A stretch of 36,216 nucleotides of DNA from Actinoplanes oryzae (GCF_030757795.1 NZ_JAUQWH010000086.1:1-36216); one strand, 5' to 3'. Positions 15,265-23,372 are shown, counted from the stretch's first letter. The notes: a model not told the origin generated them from the letters alone. Numbers and translations: made by a program.

Positions 15265-15840
15265 ATGACCGTGACCCAGGCTCAGGTTCGGCCCGACGAC
15301 GCCGCCTTCCAGCGCCAGCTGGAGCGGGACGCCGTCTGGAGCCGCATGATCTCCCCGGGCGCACGCATCCCGGACCTGCCCCTGATCGAGGCCGACCTCG
15401 GCCCGATCTTCCTGCGCAAGCTGCTCGACACCGGCCCGCTGGTGCTCGTCTTCGTCCGGCACGCCGGCTCGGCGGAGTGCGAGACGGCCCTCGCGGCCTA
15501 CGACGAGGAGCTCGCCGGCACCGACGCCCACGTGGTCGCGGTCAGCCCGCAGCGGCCCGACCTGCTCGCCGAGATGAAGCACCGGCTGGGCCTGCGGCTG
15601 CTCGTGGGCGCCGACCCGCGGCACGCGCTGATCGACCGGTTCGGGCTGGGCTTCAGCGCCGCGGAGGCCAAGGGCGTGCTCGGCACCGGCCGCGCCACGC
15701 TGCCCCATCCGGCGGTGGTCGTCGCCGACCGGGCCGGGCTGGTGCGCTTCGCCGAGGTGAGCGCCGGCCCCGCCCCGGCCACGCCGGCGTCGGCCATCCT
15801 GACCGCGATCGCCGGCACCGAGATCCGCCCGCGCCGGTAA
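15265..15840 (+). CDS. Redoxin/peroxiredoxin-like protein lacking the peroxidatic cysteine
   Basis: A 191-aa protein of the AhpC/TSA-like thioredoxin fold: GARIPDLPLIEADLGPIFLRKLLDTGPLVLVFVRHAGSAEC (residues about 32-72), then the VVAVSPQRPDLLAEM strand-helix and a C-terminal HPAVVVADRAGLVRF. Related proteins have RGGWCPYC at the active site; here it reads RHAGSAEC, so only the second Cys position is kept. It may have lost peroxidase activity or act as a one-Cys or binding protein. The ATG at 15265 follows a leaderless-type promoter. It lies downstream of the CHAT gene on the same strand, but a 126-bp spacer with its own promoter makes co-transcription uncertain. No signal peptide is seen. 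Confidence 0.8.
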   Translation: MTVTQAQVRPDDAAFQRQLERDAVWSRMISPGARIPDLPLIEADLGPIFLRKLLDTGPLVLVFVRHAGSAECETALAAYDEELAGTDAHVVAVSPQRPDLLAEMKHRLGLRLLVGADPRHALIDRFGLGFSAAEAKGVLGTGRATLPHPAVVVADRAGLVRFAEVSAGPAPATPASAILTAIAGTEIRPRR

Positions 15841-15871
15841 GGGAGACGGTCCCGCCGCCGGGAAGGCGCAA

Positions 15872-15986
15872 AGAACAGCGCGGGGAAAGCGAAAAGAACA
15901 GCGCCGGGACCGCGGGAAGAGCAGCGCCGGGACCGCGGGAAGAGCAGCGCCGCAAAGGCGAGTGGAGCAGCGCCGGGAAAAGCGGG
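15872..15986. repeat. 23-bp tandem repeat, five copies
   Basis: Units begin at 15872, 15895, 15918, 15941 and 15964, each starting AGAACAGCGC, AGAGCAGCGC or GGAGCAGCGC. Copies three and four are almost identical and the outer ones are diverged. The period is 23 bp, so no frame is preserved and the array is not coding. It fills the 215-bp spacer between the convergent stops at 15840 and 16056; the rest of the spacer holds GGGATGA twice and nothing else I can name. Confidence 0.85.
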
Positions 15987-16055
15987 ATGAACGGGATGAA
16001 GCGGAACCGGCCGCGCCGCTCGGGTGAGCGACACGGCCGGTCCGCGCCGGTGCGG

Positions 16056-17669
16056 TCAGACGCGGAAGCGCGACACCGCCTCGTTGAGGGTGTGGGCCAG
16101 ACCCGACAGCTCGCCGGCCGCGTCCGCCGCCCGCCCGGCCCCGGCGCGGGAGCCGTCCGCCGTCTGCGACACCTCGCTGACGCTGCGGGCGATGTGGTCG
16201 ACGCCGGTGGCGGCCTGGCTGACGCTGCGGGTGATCTCGTGCGTGGTGGCGGTCTGCTCCTCCACCGCGGAGGCCACGGTCGTCTGGTGCTCGTTGATCT
16301 GCTCGACGATCGCGCTGATCTCGGCGAGGGCCTCGGCGGCCTCCGCGCTGCTCGACTGGATCGCCGCGATCTTGGCGCTGATCTCGCCGGTCGCCTTGGC
16401 GGTCTCCTGGGCGAGGTCCTTGACCTCGGTGGCGACCACGGCGAAGCCCTTGCCCGCCTCGCCGGCCCGCGCCGCCTCGATGGTGGCGTTGAGGGCGAGC
16501 AGGTTGGTCTGCTCGGCGATCTGGTTGATGACCTTGACGACGTCGCCGACCTCGGCGCTGGCCGCACCGAGCGCCGCGACCGAGGTGTTGGTGCGGGCGG
16601 CGGTGTTCAGGGCCTCCTGCGCCACGGATACGGCGCTGGCGGCGCTGCGGGAGATCTCGGCGATGGCGGAGTTCATCTCCTCGCTGGCCGCGGCGACCGT
16701 GCCGACGCTGGAGGCGACCTCGTTGGCGGCGTCGGCGGCGGTCTGCGAGCGGCTCGCCGTGGTGGAGGCGCCGTCGGCGATCTGCGCGGAGACCTGGGTC
16801 AGCGCGGTCGACGCCTCGGTGAGCCGGCGGGCCTGGTCGAGGACGGTGGCGACGCTGGCGCGCATCGAGTCGACCGAGCGCCGCAGGCCGCGGGCCATGG
16901 TGCCGACCTCGTCGCGGGTGCCCGGGTCGTCGACGTGCATCGACAGGTCGCCCTCGGCGATGCGGTCCAGGGTGCCGGCGACCTGGCGCAGCGGCTTGCT
17001 GATGCCGCGGGAGACCCACAGCGCCAGCGCGATGCCGATCACCAGGGCGATCGCCAGCGTGGTCAGCGACACCGTCAGCGCGGTCCGGTAGCCGGAGGCG
17101 AGGTCGGCGCGCAGGGCGGCGGCCTGGGCGTCCTCGGCGGCGAGCATCTGCTTGAGCAGGGTCTTCGACGCCTCGTACGACTCCTTCGCCACGTTCTCGC
17201 GCAGCCGCATGAACTCGGCGCGGTCGCCCTTCTCCGCGACGGGCAGCAGCTGCTCGTCGACGATCTTGACGTAGGCGGCGGAGGTCGTCCGGAACTGCTC
17301 GACGAGGGCGGGGTCCGCGGCGCCCGGCTGGTACTTGTCGATGAGCTCGGTGAGCGCGGCCTCGTCGTCGGCGACGTCCTGGAGCATCGACTTCTGGTCG
17401 TCGGAGCCGGGCTCCAGCAGCGGCACGGCGTTCTGGTCGATGCGCAGCAGGCGGAAGGTGTCGCGCAGGTCGGAGGCGATGACCAGCGAGACCACGTTGT
17501 TGTCGTAGATCTCCTCGCCGTGGTCGCGCACCTGGCTCGTCTGCATCAAAGTGGCCACGGTGGCCAGCGCCGACACCAGCAGGGCGACGAGTACCGCCAC
17601 GGTGATCTTCACGCCGACCGGCCGGTCCGCCCAGAGGCGCCGCCGCGTCGCCGTCCCCGTACTGCTCAT
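16056..17669 (-). CDS. Methyl-accepting chemotaxis protein (4HB-HAMP-MCP signal)
   Basis: A 537-aa membrane chemoreceptor: TM1 about 20-42, a helical periplasm-side ligand domain (about 43-195, four-helix-bundle type), TM2 about 196-219, a HAMP linker (SRGISKPLRQVAGTLDRIAEGDLS, to about 270), and the long coiled-coil signalling domain. Its conserved tip reads VVKVINQIAEQTNLLALNATIEAARAGEAGKGFAVVATEVKDLA (about 405-450). It would relay a signal to CheA/CheW; no che genes are in the window. The ATG at 17669 has AAGGAG 5 nt upstream. It follows the Rrf2-type gene on the same strand after an 86-bp gap that may hold its promoter. The ligand cannot be inferred. Confidence 0.93.
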   Translation of the reverse strand: MSSTGTATRRRLWADRPVGVKITVAVLVALLVSALATVATLMQTSQVRDHGEEIYDNNVVSLVIASDLRDTFRLLRIDQNAVPLLEPGSDDQKSMLQDVADDEAALTELIDKYQPGAADPALVEQFRTTSAAYVKIVDEQLLPVAEKGDRAEFMRLRENVAKESYEASKTLLKQMLAAEDAQAAALRADLASGYRTALTVSLTTLAIALVIGIALALWVSRGISKPLRQVAGTLDRIAEGDLSMHVDDPGTRDEVGTMARGLRRSVDSMRASVATVLDQARRLTEASTALTQVSAQIADGASTTASRSQTAADAANEVASSVGTVAAASEEMNSAIAEISRSAASAVSVAQEALNTAARTNTSVAALGAASAEVGDVVKVINQIAEQTNLLALNATIEAARAGEAGKGFAVVATEVKDLAQETAKATGEISAKIAAIQSSSAEAAEALAEISAIVEQINEHQTTVASAVEEQTATTHEITRSVSQAATGVDHIARSVSEVSQTADGSRAGAGRAADAAGELSGLAHTLNEAVSRFRV

Positions 17670-17755
17670 GGTGCTCCTTGCCCTCTGCCGGTGTCGATGA
17701 CCTCTCGATCAGACACATCGGCAGCGCGGGGAGCGACTTGACCGCAATCGGCTCG

Positions 17756-18154
17756 TCAGGCGGCGCGGCGGTGCAGGTCGGCCAGCGTGGTGGAGTCGAG
17801 CACCCGGTCGACGGCCTGCCCGGCCGCGGCCCAGACGCCGCGCATCGCCTCGGCCGCCGCGCCCCGGGCGGTGGCGGCGGGCCCGTCCCCCTCCGGCACG
17901 CCCCCGACGGCGCGCAGGATGTCGCCGACGCTGATCTCGGCCGGCGGGCGGGCCAGGATGTAGCCGCCGCGCACCCCGCGCCGGCTCACCAGCAGGCCGG
18001 CGTGTCGCAGGTCCACGAGGATGCCCTGCAGGAAGCTGAACGGGATGTCCTGCGCCTCGGCCAGCGCGGAGGCGCGCGCCGGGTGGGTGTCCGTGCCGGC
18101 GGCCACGGCCAGCATGGCCCGGACGGCATAGTCGCTGCGCGCTGAAATGTGCAC
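17756..18154 (-). CDS. Rrf2-family transcriptional regulator without cysteines
   Basis: A 132-aa winged-helix regulator with the family opening HISARSDYAVRAMLAVA, the recognition region IPFSFLQGILVDLRHAGLLVSRRGVRGGYILARPP (about 35-70) and a dimerisation helix. IscR/NsrR/RsrR relatives hold an iron-sulfur cluster through conserved Cys residues near position 90-110; this protein has none, so it should not bind such a cluster. The GTG at 18154 was chosen because it gives the family N-terminus and has GGAG 5-8 nt upstream; the frame extends to 18208 without family similarity. It may control itself, the chemoreceptor downstream, or genes elsewhere. Confidence 0.87.
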   Translation of the reverse strand: MHISARSDYAVRAMLAVAAGTDTHPARASALAEAQDIPFSFLQGILVDLRHAGLLVSRRGVRGGYILARPPAEISVGDILRAVGGVPEGDGPAATARGAAAEAMRGVWAAAGQAVDRVLDSTTLADLHRRAA

Positions 18155-18185
18155 GGAACTCCGATCTCCAGCCTTGCGGCCAGCA

Positions 18186-18200
18186 TATCGAAGCTCCATA
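18186..18200. promoter_or_regulatory. Imperfect AT-rich dyad upstream of Rrf2 gene
   Basis: TATCGAAGCTCCATA is an imperfect 15-bp dyad in the 70-bp spacer between the methyltransferase stop and the Rrf2 start. Rrf2 proteins often bind imperfect dyads in their own promoters. The evidence is position and partial symmetry only. Confidence 0.3.
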
Positions 18201-18224
18201 AATCCCACAGGAGGGGTAGGGAAG

Positions 18225-19040
18225 TCAGGGCTTGCGGCCCACCGCCGTCCAGACGTTGACCTGCTGGTCGGTGTACTCCGGGTCGCCGGGGTCCGGCCGC
18301 CACCGCTGCGCCGGGACCACGCCCGGCTCGACCAGCTCGAGGCCGGCGAACAGGTCGGCCACCTCGTCGCGGCCGCGCGTCCAGACGTCGCTCTTGCCCT
18401 GCTCGACCATCTCCCGGTAGCGGGCCTGCTGGTCGGGCGTGCCGAAGTCGGAGGTGGCGTGGGTGACCACCAGGTAGCTGCCGGCGGGCAGGGCGCCGAG
18501 CAGCTCCCCGACGATCGGGCGGGCGGCGCCGTCGCCGGGCACGAAGTGCAGGACCGCGATCAGCATCAGGCCGACGGGCTGCCCGAGGTCGAGGGTCTCG
18601 CGCAGCGCCGGGTGGCCCAGGATCGTCGCGGGGTCGCGCAGGTCGGCCTCGATGTAGGAGGTGCGGCCCTGCGGGCTCGTGGTCAGCAGCGCCCGCGCGT
18701 GCACCATGACCAGCGGGTCGTTGTCGACGTAGACGATCCGGGACTCGGGGGCCACGGCCTGCGCCACCTCGTGCGTGTTGTCCGCGGTCGGCAGGCCGGT
18801 GCCGATGTCGAGGAACTGCCGGATGCCGGCCTCGGCGGCCAGGAAGCGGGTCGCCCGGCGCAGCATCGCGCGATTCGCCAGGGCGCTGGTGCGCACGTCG
18901 GGGAAGGCCGCCTCGATCATGTCGCCCGAGGCGCGGTCGGCGGCGAAGTTGTCCTTGCCGCCGAGCCAGTAGTTGTAGCGGCGGGCCGGGTGCGGCACCG
19001 TCGAGTCGATCGCAGGCCGGCCGGTGCCCGTTGCTTCCAC
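18225..19040 (-). CDS. SAM-dependent methyltransferase, Methyltransf_19 (DUF574) family
   Basis: A 271-aa actinobacterial methyltransferase. The family signature HPARRYNYWLGGKDNFAADR lies at about 17-36, the SAM motif I FLDIGTGLPTADNTHE at about 77-91, and the ribose-binding Asp at 106 in VYVDNDPLV. Members are abundant in filamentous actinomycetes and mostly uncharacterised, so the methyl acceptor is unknown. The GTG at 19040 has GGGAG 6 nt upstream. It lies downstream of the diguanylate cyclase on the same strand, but a hairpin at 19054-19071 probably separates the transcripts. Confidence 0.92.
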   Translation of the reverse strand: MEATGTGRPAIDSTVPHPARRYNYWLGGKDNFAADRASGDMIEAAFPDVRTSALANRAMLRRATRFLAAEAGIRQFLDIGTGLPTADNTHEVAQAVAPESRIVYVDNDPLVMVHARALLTTSPQGRTSYIEADLRDPATILGHPALRETLDLGQPVGLMLIAVLHFVPGDGAARPIVGELLGALPAGSYLVVTHATSDFGTPDQQARYREMVEQGKSDVWTRGRDEVADLFAGLELVEPGVVPAQRWRPDPGDPEYTDQQVNVWTAVGRKP

Positions 19041-19053
19041 TGTGTACTCCCAT

Positions 19054-19071
19054 CGCCGGGGTCGCCCGGCG
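19054..19071 (-). terminator. Hairpin after diguanylate cyclase gene
   Basis: CGCCGGG (19054-19060) and CCCGGCG (19065-19071) form a perfect 7-bp stem with a GTCG loop. It starts 33 nt past the cyclase stop on the minus strand and upstream of the methyltransferase ribosome site. No T-run follows, so it is either a weak terminator or an attenuating structure. Confidence 0.4.
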
Positions 19072-19103
19072 ACATCATGGCAGGGCTCCGGCGTACGGCA
19101 AAG

Positions 19104-20708
19104 TCAGGGTTGCCCGGCGACGACGAAACGCCCCTTCCCGGACTTCTTCGCGGAGTACATCGCCAGGTCCGCCTCGCGCAGCACGTCGTCCGCGTCGTCG
19201 CCGGGGCGGTTGCGGGCGATGCCGACGCTGGCCGTGACCTCGGCCGTGCCGGCCTCCAGGTGGTACGGGTGCCCGAGGGTCTCGACGATGCGGGTCGCCG
19301 CCGCGTGGACGTCCCCGGCGGAGGCCAGCCGCTCGGTGATGACGGCGAACTCGTCCCCGCCGAAGCGGGCGATCGTGTCGCTCGCGCGCAGGCACCCGCG
19401 CAGCCGCTCGGCCACCTGGATGAGCAGCTCGTCCCCGGCGCCGTGGCCGAGCCGGTCGTTGACCTCCTTGAAGCCGTCCAGGTCCAGGAAGATCACCGCG
19501 AACGTGTGCCCGGTGCGCGCGTGGGTCAGCAGCGCGTGCGCCACCCGCTCGTAGAACAGCACCCGGTTGGCCAGCCCGGTCAGCGGGTCGTGCAGCGCCA
19601 GGTGCCGCAGCTCGTTCTCCCGCTCGCGCAGCCGCAGCTCCACGGTCTCGCGCCGGGCGATGTCCTCGCGCAGGTCGGCGGTGGCCCGCTCGACCCGGGT
19701 CACCGCGCGGTTGCGGGCCCCGGCCAGCAGCCCGACCAGCAGGGCCAGGATCAGCGTCACGCCGATGCAGGCGCCGATCGCCACGGCGGTCAGCTCGTGG
19801 TCGGAGTTGTGGCGCAGGCGGCTGGTGGGCAGCACGGTCAGCCGCCAGACGCGCTGGCCGACGCTGATGGCGCGTTCGCGTACCAGGGCCTTGTCGGGGT
19901 CGAGGGTGCCCACGTCGGCGCTGGCGATGACCACCGCGCCCGCCACCGACGCCTCGTCGAGCACCACGCGCACCATGCCCTCGGCCCGCTCGCTGAGCGT
20001 ACGGTCCAGGAAGTCCTTGCCGTGCACGCCCATCACCAGCCAGCCGCGGAACGTCCCGGCCCGGGTCCGGATCGGCGCGACCAGGCTGAACGAGGCCTGC
20101 TGCCGCGCCGCCGGCAGGCTGCGGTCCTTCAGCAGCACGTACGACCGGGTGGTGGCCAGCCGCCCGGTGCTCCGCGCGACCGTCATGGTCTCGACCAGCT
20201 CGGGCACCGTGCTCGTGTCGGCACCGGGCGTCGCGGCCGGCGAGCCGTCCACCGACTGCGAGTAGACGACGAAGGCGTGGTCCTCGCGGGCGCCGACCGG
20301 CCGCAGCGTCAGCCCGGTGGCGCCCTCGGCCCGCCAGTAGCGCTGCACGGCGTCGTACTCGCCGGCCGTCGCCGGCACGACGAAGGCGAAGCCGGACACG
20401 CCGGGGAACCGGTCGGGTTCCAGCCCGCCGGTGATGTCGGAGAAGTCCTCGCGGCTCAGGTTGCCCTGGGCGGCCAGGGCCCGGGACAGGTCGGTGAGGG
20501 TCCCGCCGTACCGCTCGACCTCGCCGGAGACGCCGGTGCCGACGTCGGAGGCGTACCGGTTCATGGACTGGGCGGCGTAGCGCTCCTCGGCGCGTTCCAG
20601 CGCGTAGCCCACGACGCCGGTCACGATGCCCCCGGCGACCAGGACCGCAGCGACCAGCAGCACCAGGACCCAGGAGCGTCCGGTGCGGGGGCCCGTGGTC
20701 CACCTCAC
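19104..20708 (-). CDS. CHASE-GGDEF membrane diguanylate cyclase
   Basis: A 534-aa protein. TM1 is about 13-35, an extracytoplasmic CHASE-type sensor spans about 45-300 (FPGVSGFAFVVPATAGEYDAVQ...), TM2 is about 306-329, a short coiled coil follows, and the GGDEF domain spans about 370-530. The active site is intact as GGDEF (450-454), and the inhibitory I-site RASD (441-444) sits five residues before it. It should therefore make cyclic-di-GMP and be product-inhibited. No EAL domain is present. The start is uncertain: the GTG at 20708 is almost touching its AGGA ribosome site. It lies 27 bp after the STAS gene, so the two form an operon, and a link between STAS partner switching and c-di-GMP is plausible. 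Confidence 0.92.
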   Translation of the reverse strand: MRWTTGPRTGRSWVLVLLVAAVLVAGGIVTGVVGYALERAEERYAAQSMNRYASDVGTGVSGEVERYGGTLTDLSRALAAQGNLSREDFSDITGGLEPDRFPGVSGFAFVVPATAGEYDAVQRYWRAEGATGLTLRPVGAREDHAFVVYSQSVDGSPAATPGADTSTVPELVETMTVARSTGRLATTRSYVLLKDRSLPAARQQASFSLVAPIRTRAGTFRGWLVMGVHGKDFLDRTLSERAEGMVRVVLDEASVAGAVVIASADVGTLDPDKALVRERAISVGQRVWRLTVLPTSRLRHNSDHELTAVAIGACIGVTLILALLVGLLAGARNRAVTRVERATADLREDIARRETVELRLRERENELRHLALHDPLTGLANRVLFYERVAHALLTHARTGHTFAVIFLDLDGFKEVNDRLGHGAGDELLIQVAERLRGCLRASDTIARFGGDEFAVITERLASAGDVHAAATRIVETLGHPYHLEAGTAEVTASVGIARNRPGDDADDVLREADLAMYSAKKSGKGRFVVAGQP

Positions 20709-20735
20709 TCCTGTCCGTTCGGCGGGTCCGCCGGT

Positions 20736-21095
20736 TTACTGAGCCACCAGTCCCACGGGCGGGCCGTCCTCCGCGTCGCCGAACAGGTCGAGGATCCCGG
20801 TGACGACCAGCACCGTGCGGACGACGCCGTGGGCATTGACGATGCTCACTTGTTTGCCGTGCTCGCGGGCCCGGAGCAGGCCGCTCAGCAGGACCCCGAC
20901 CGCCTCCGAGCCGAGGAACTTCGTCTCGCCCAGGTCGGCGACGAACAGGGGAGCGGCCGTGCCCAGCACCGCGCCGGTCAGCTCGCGCTCCAGATCGCCG
21001 CACGCATCGTGGTCGAAGTCGCCGGCGAGGCGGACGCACACCTCCCGGCCGCCGTCGATCGTGACCCGGGTGACCCGGTAGTACTCAGGGCGCAT
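20736..21095 (-). CDS. STAS-domain protein (anti-sigma-factor antagonist family)
   Basis: A 119-aa single STAS domain: VRLAGDFDHDACGDLERELT (about 21-40), FVADLGETKFLGSEAVGVLLSGL (about 51-73) and a C-terminal LVVTGILDLFG. In SpoIIAA the phosphorylated Ser sits in FMDSSGLG; here the site reads FLGSEAVG, so that Ser is kept (Ser63) while the preceding Asp is Gly and the next Ser is Glu. It may still be a kinase-controlled switch. No anti-sigma kinase gene is nearby. The ATG at 21095 follows a weak AGG site. It is the first gene of a two-gene operon with the diguanylate cyclase. Confidence 0.88.
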   Translation of the reverse strand: MRPEYYRVTRVTIDGGREVCVRLAGDFDHDACGDLERELTGAVLGTAAPLFVADLGETKFLGSEAVGVLLSGLLRAREHGKQVSIVNAHGVVRTVLVVTGILDLFGDAEDGPPVGLVAQ

Positions 21096-21237
21096 CGACC
21101 TGTTGTAGCAGGATGCTCGCGGCCCGTCACCTTTCCGCCCTCCTGGGGGATGTTGTCCGGTTCGCGCATGGGAGCGGTTCCAGTGGGGTAGAACGGGCCT
21201 CGTCCCTGACCGATCACGAGACCAGGAGCCGGACCGC

Positions 21238-21411
21238 ATGGTTCCCGACAGCATCTCCGTCCCCCAGTTCCGCGCCGAGCCCGGCGGCGACCAGGACCCC
21301 GTCGTCCTGACCGCCGACCACAGCGACGAGACGATGCGCCGCCTGCGCCACCCCTTCGACCCGCAGCCCGCCGGGCCCGCCCCGGGCCAGGGGGACACCG
21401 CCGGAGGCTGA
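21238..21411 (+). CDS. Hypothetical 57-aa acidic protein
   Basis: A short frame, ATG 21238 to TGA 21411, with AGGAG ending about 10 nt before the start. The product begins MVPDSISVPQFRAEPGGDQD, is hydrophilic and acidic, and has a Pro/Gly-rich tail. I recognise no family and see no signal peptide or membrane segment. It lies 30 bp upstream of the antiporter gene, so it is probably the first gene of that transcript. TAGAAC at 21189-21194 could be its -10 element, with 43 nt of leader. Codon use (mostly G/C at third positions) fits a real gene. Confidence 0.55.
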   Translation: MVPDSISVPQFRAEPGGDQDPVVLTADHSDETMRRLRHPFDPQPAGPAPGQGDTAGG

Positions 21412-21441
21412 CCGGCACGGATCTTGCGCCGGGAGCCCGCG

Positions 21442-23362
21442 GTGAGCAGGCTGGGCGGCGTGACTGTGACCCCCGGCGCGGATCTGCGCGGACGCACCCC
21501 GTGGAGCCGCCAGCTGGGCGCGCCGCTGCGCGCCTTCCTGCGTACGGAGGCCGGCAGCGCCGGTGTCCTCGTCGCCGCCATCGCCACCGCGCTCGTCTGG
21601 GCCAACCTGGACGCCGCGTCGTACGAGGCGGTGTGGCGCACCGAGCTGGCCGTGCGCCTCGGCGGGCACGGGATCGGCGAGGAGCTGCGGACCTGGGTCA
21701 ACAGCGGGCTCATGACGCTGTTCTTCCTGGTCGTGGGGCTGGAGGCGCGGCGCGAGTTCGACCTGGGGGAGCTGCGGGACCGGCGCCGGTTCGTGCTGCC
21801 GAGCCTGGCCGGGCTGGCCGGGATGCTGCTGCCGGTGCTGGTCTACCTGGCGTTCACCGGGGGCGGGCCGGACGCGCACGGCTGGGGCGTGGCGATGTCG
21901 ACCGACACCGCGCTCGCCCTCGGCCTGCTCGCGCTGATCGGCCGCAACGTCCCCGACCAGGTACGCGTCTTCCTGCTCACCGTCTTCGTCGTCGACGACC
22001 TGGTCGCCCTCGTGGTGATCGCCGTCGTCTACAGCGAGGACATCGACCTCATGGCGCTGGCCGTCGCCGCGGTGGCGTTCGCCCTGTTCGTGGCGATGCG
22101 CTACCTGGGCGTCCGCGCGTACCCCCGTCTACGCCCTGGTCGGGGTGGCGCTGTGGGCGGCCATGATGGGCAGCGGCGTCGACCCCGTGGTCGCCGGGCT
22201 GGCGATGGGCCTGACCGCGGTGGCGTACAGTCCGGCGCGGGCCACCCTCGAGCAGGCCAGCGGGCTGTTCAAGCTGTTCCGCGAGCAGCCCACGCCGGAG
22301 ATCGCCCGGTCGGCGTCCATCGGGGTGCTCGAGACGCTGTCGCCCAACGACCGGTTGCAGCGGCGCTTCCACCCGTGGTCCAGCTATGTGATCGTGCCGC
22401 TGTTCGGGCTGGCCAACGCCGGGATCGTGCTCGACGGGGGCACGCTCGCCCGGGCGTACACGTCGCCGGTGACCTGGGGCATCATCGCCGGCTACCTGGT
22501 CGGCAAGCCGATCGCGGTGGTCGGGGTGCCGGCCCTGCTCACCTGGCTGTCGGGCGGCCGGATCCGGCCCGGCGTGGGCTGGGCCGCCGTGCTGGGCAGC
22601 GGCACGATCGCCGGCATCGGGTTCACGGTGTCCCTGCTCATCGCGGCGCTCGCCTTCACCGGCCCGGAGCTGGCCGACGCGAAGATCGGGGTGCTCTCCG
22701 CGGCGGCCGGGGCGTCCGTGCTGACCTGGGCGGTGTTCCGCGTCACCCGGCTGCTGCCCCCGGCGCGGCGGGCCCGGCTGCTGCTCGGCGCCACGGAGGA
22801 CCTCGTCGACCTGATCCCCGGCGTCGATCCGGAGCGCGACCACTGCCGGGGGCCGGCCGGCGCGTCGGTCACCGTGGTGGAGTACGGCGACTTCCAGTGC
22901 CCGTACTGCGGTCAGGCCGAACCCGCCGTGCGCGACCTGCTCGCCGACGCCGACCTGCGCTACGTCTGGCGGCACCTGCCGCTGCCCGACGTGCACCCGC
23001 AGGCCGAGCTCGCGGCGGAGGCGGCCGAGGCCGCCGCGGCGCAGGGCCGCTTCTGGGAGATGCACGACCTGCTGCTCGCGCACCAGGACCACCTGCGGGT
23101 CACCGACCTGATCCGGTACGCCGGGGAGCTCGGCCTCGACGCCGAGCGCTTCCACGCGGAGCTGACCGCCCGCCTGCACCGCGACCGGGTGGCGGAGGAC
23201 GTGGACTCGGCCGACCTCAGCGGCGTCTCGGGCACGCCGACGTTCTTCATCAACGGGCGCCGGCACTACGGGGCGTACGACATCGCGACCCTGCAGCACG
23301 AGGTCAAGATCGCGCGGGTGCGCGCCGGATTTTCCCGGACGGAACCCGTCGAACCCGGCTAG
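21442..23362 (+). pseudogene. nhaA: NhaA Na+/H+ antiporter fused to DsbA-like thioredoxin, frameshifted
   Basis: Two frames together give one 639-aa protein if a single C is removed from the C5 run at 22122-22126. The first part (21442 to about 22125) holds NhaA helices with LMTLFFLVVGLEARREF, AMSTDTALALG and the essential Asp pair in FVVDDLVALVVIA. The second frame continues in register (VYALVGVALWAAMMGSGVDP...) through the remaining helices. It ends with a cytosol-side DsbA-like domain carrying CPYC (YGDFQCPYCGQAEP) and a cis-Pro SGTPTFFING. NhaA-DsbA fusions are known in actinobacteria. The GTG at 21442 has GGGAG 7 nt upstream. As written, translation makes a truncated half-antiporter; sequencing error, true mutation and +1 frameshifting at CCC-C are all possible. 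A second start at 22145 could yield the C-terminal half. Confidence 0.85.
22122..22126 (+). other. C5 run at the antiporter frameshift
   Basis: The upstream frame reads GCG TAC CCC CGT; skipping one C gives GCG TAC CCC GTC TAC, which continues the NhaA sequence without a gap. CCC-C is a known +1-prone context at proline codons, but it is also a typical homopolymer error site. Confidence 0.75.
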
Positions 23363-23365
23363 CCT
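23360..23365 (+). promoter_or_regulatory. TAGCCT -10 element overlapping the antiporter stop
   Basis: TAGCCT begins with the TAG stop of the antiporter gene and ends 7 nt before the ATG of the LacI gene at 23373. No Shine-Dalgarno lies between them. This suggests a separate leaderless transcript for the regulator. Confidence 0.5.
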
Positions 23366-23372
23366 GCAACCG

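Noticed and set aside
15872..15986. CRISPR array or iteron origin
   Set aside because: There are contiguous 23-bp units without spacers, no replication-initiator gene and no AT-rich unwinding region.
15477..17741. A 754-codon plus-strand frame antisense to the chemoreceptor
   Set aside because: It crosses the redoxin gene out of frame, the 23-bp repeats and the chemoreceptor complement; it has no domain.
18147..21191. A 1,014-codon plus-strand frame antisense to the methyltransferase, cyclase and STAS genes
   Set aside because: It is the complement of clearly recognisable genes, and its product is low-complexity Gly/Arg/His/Gln with no domain.
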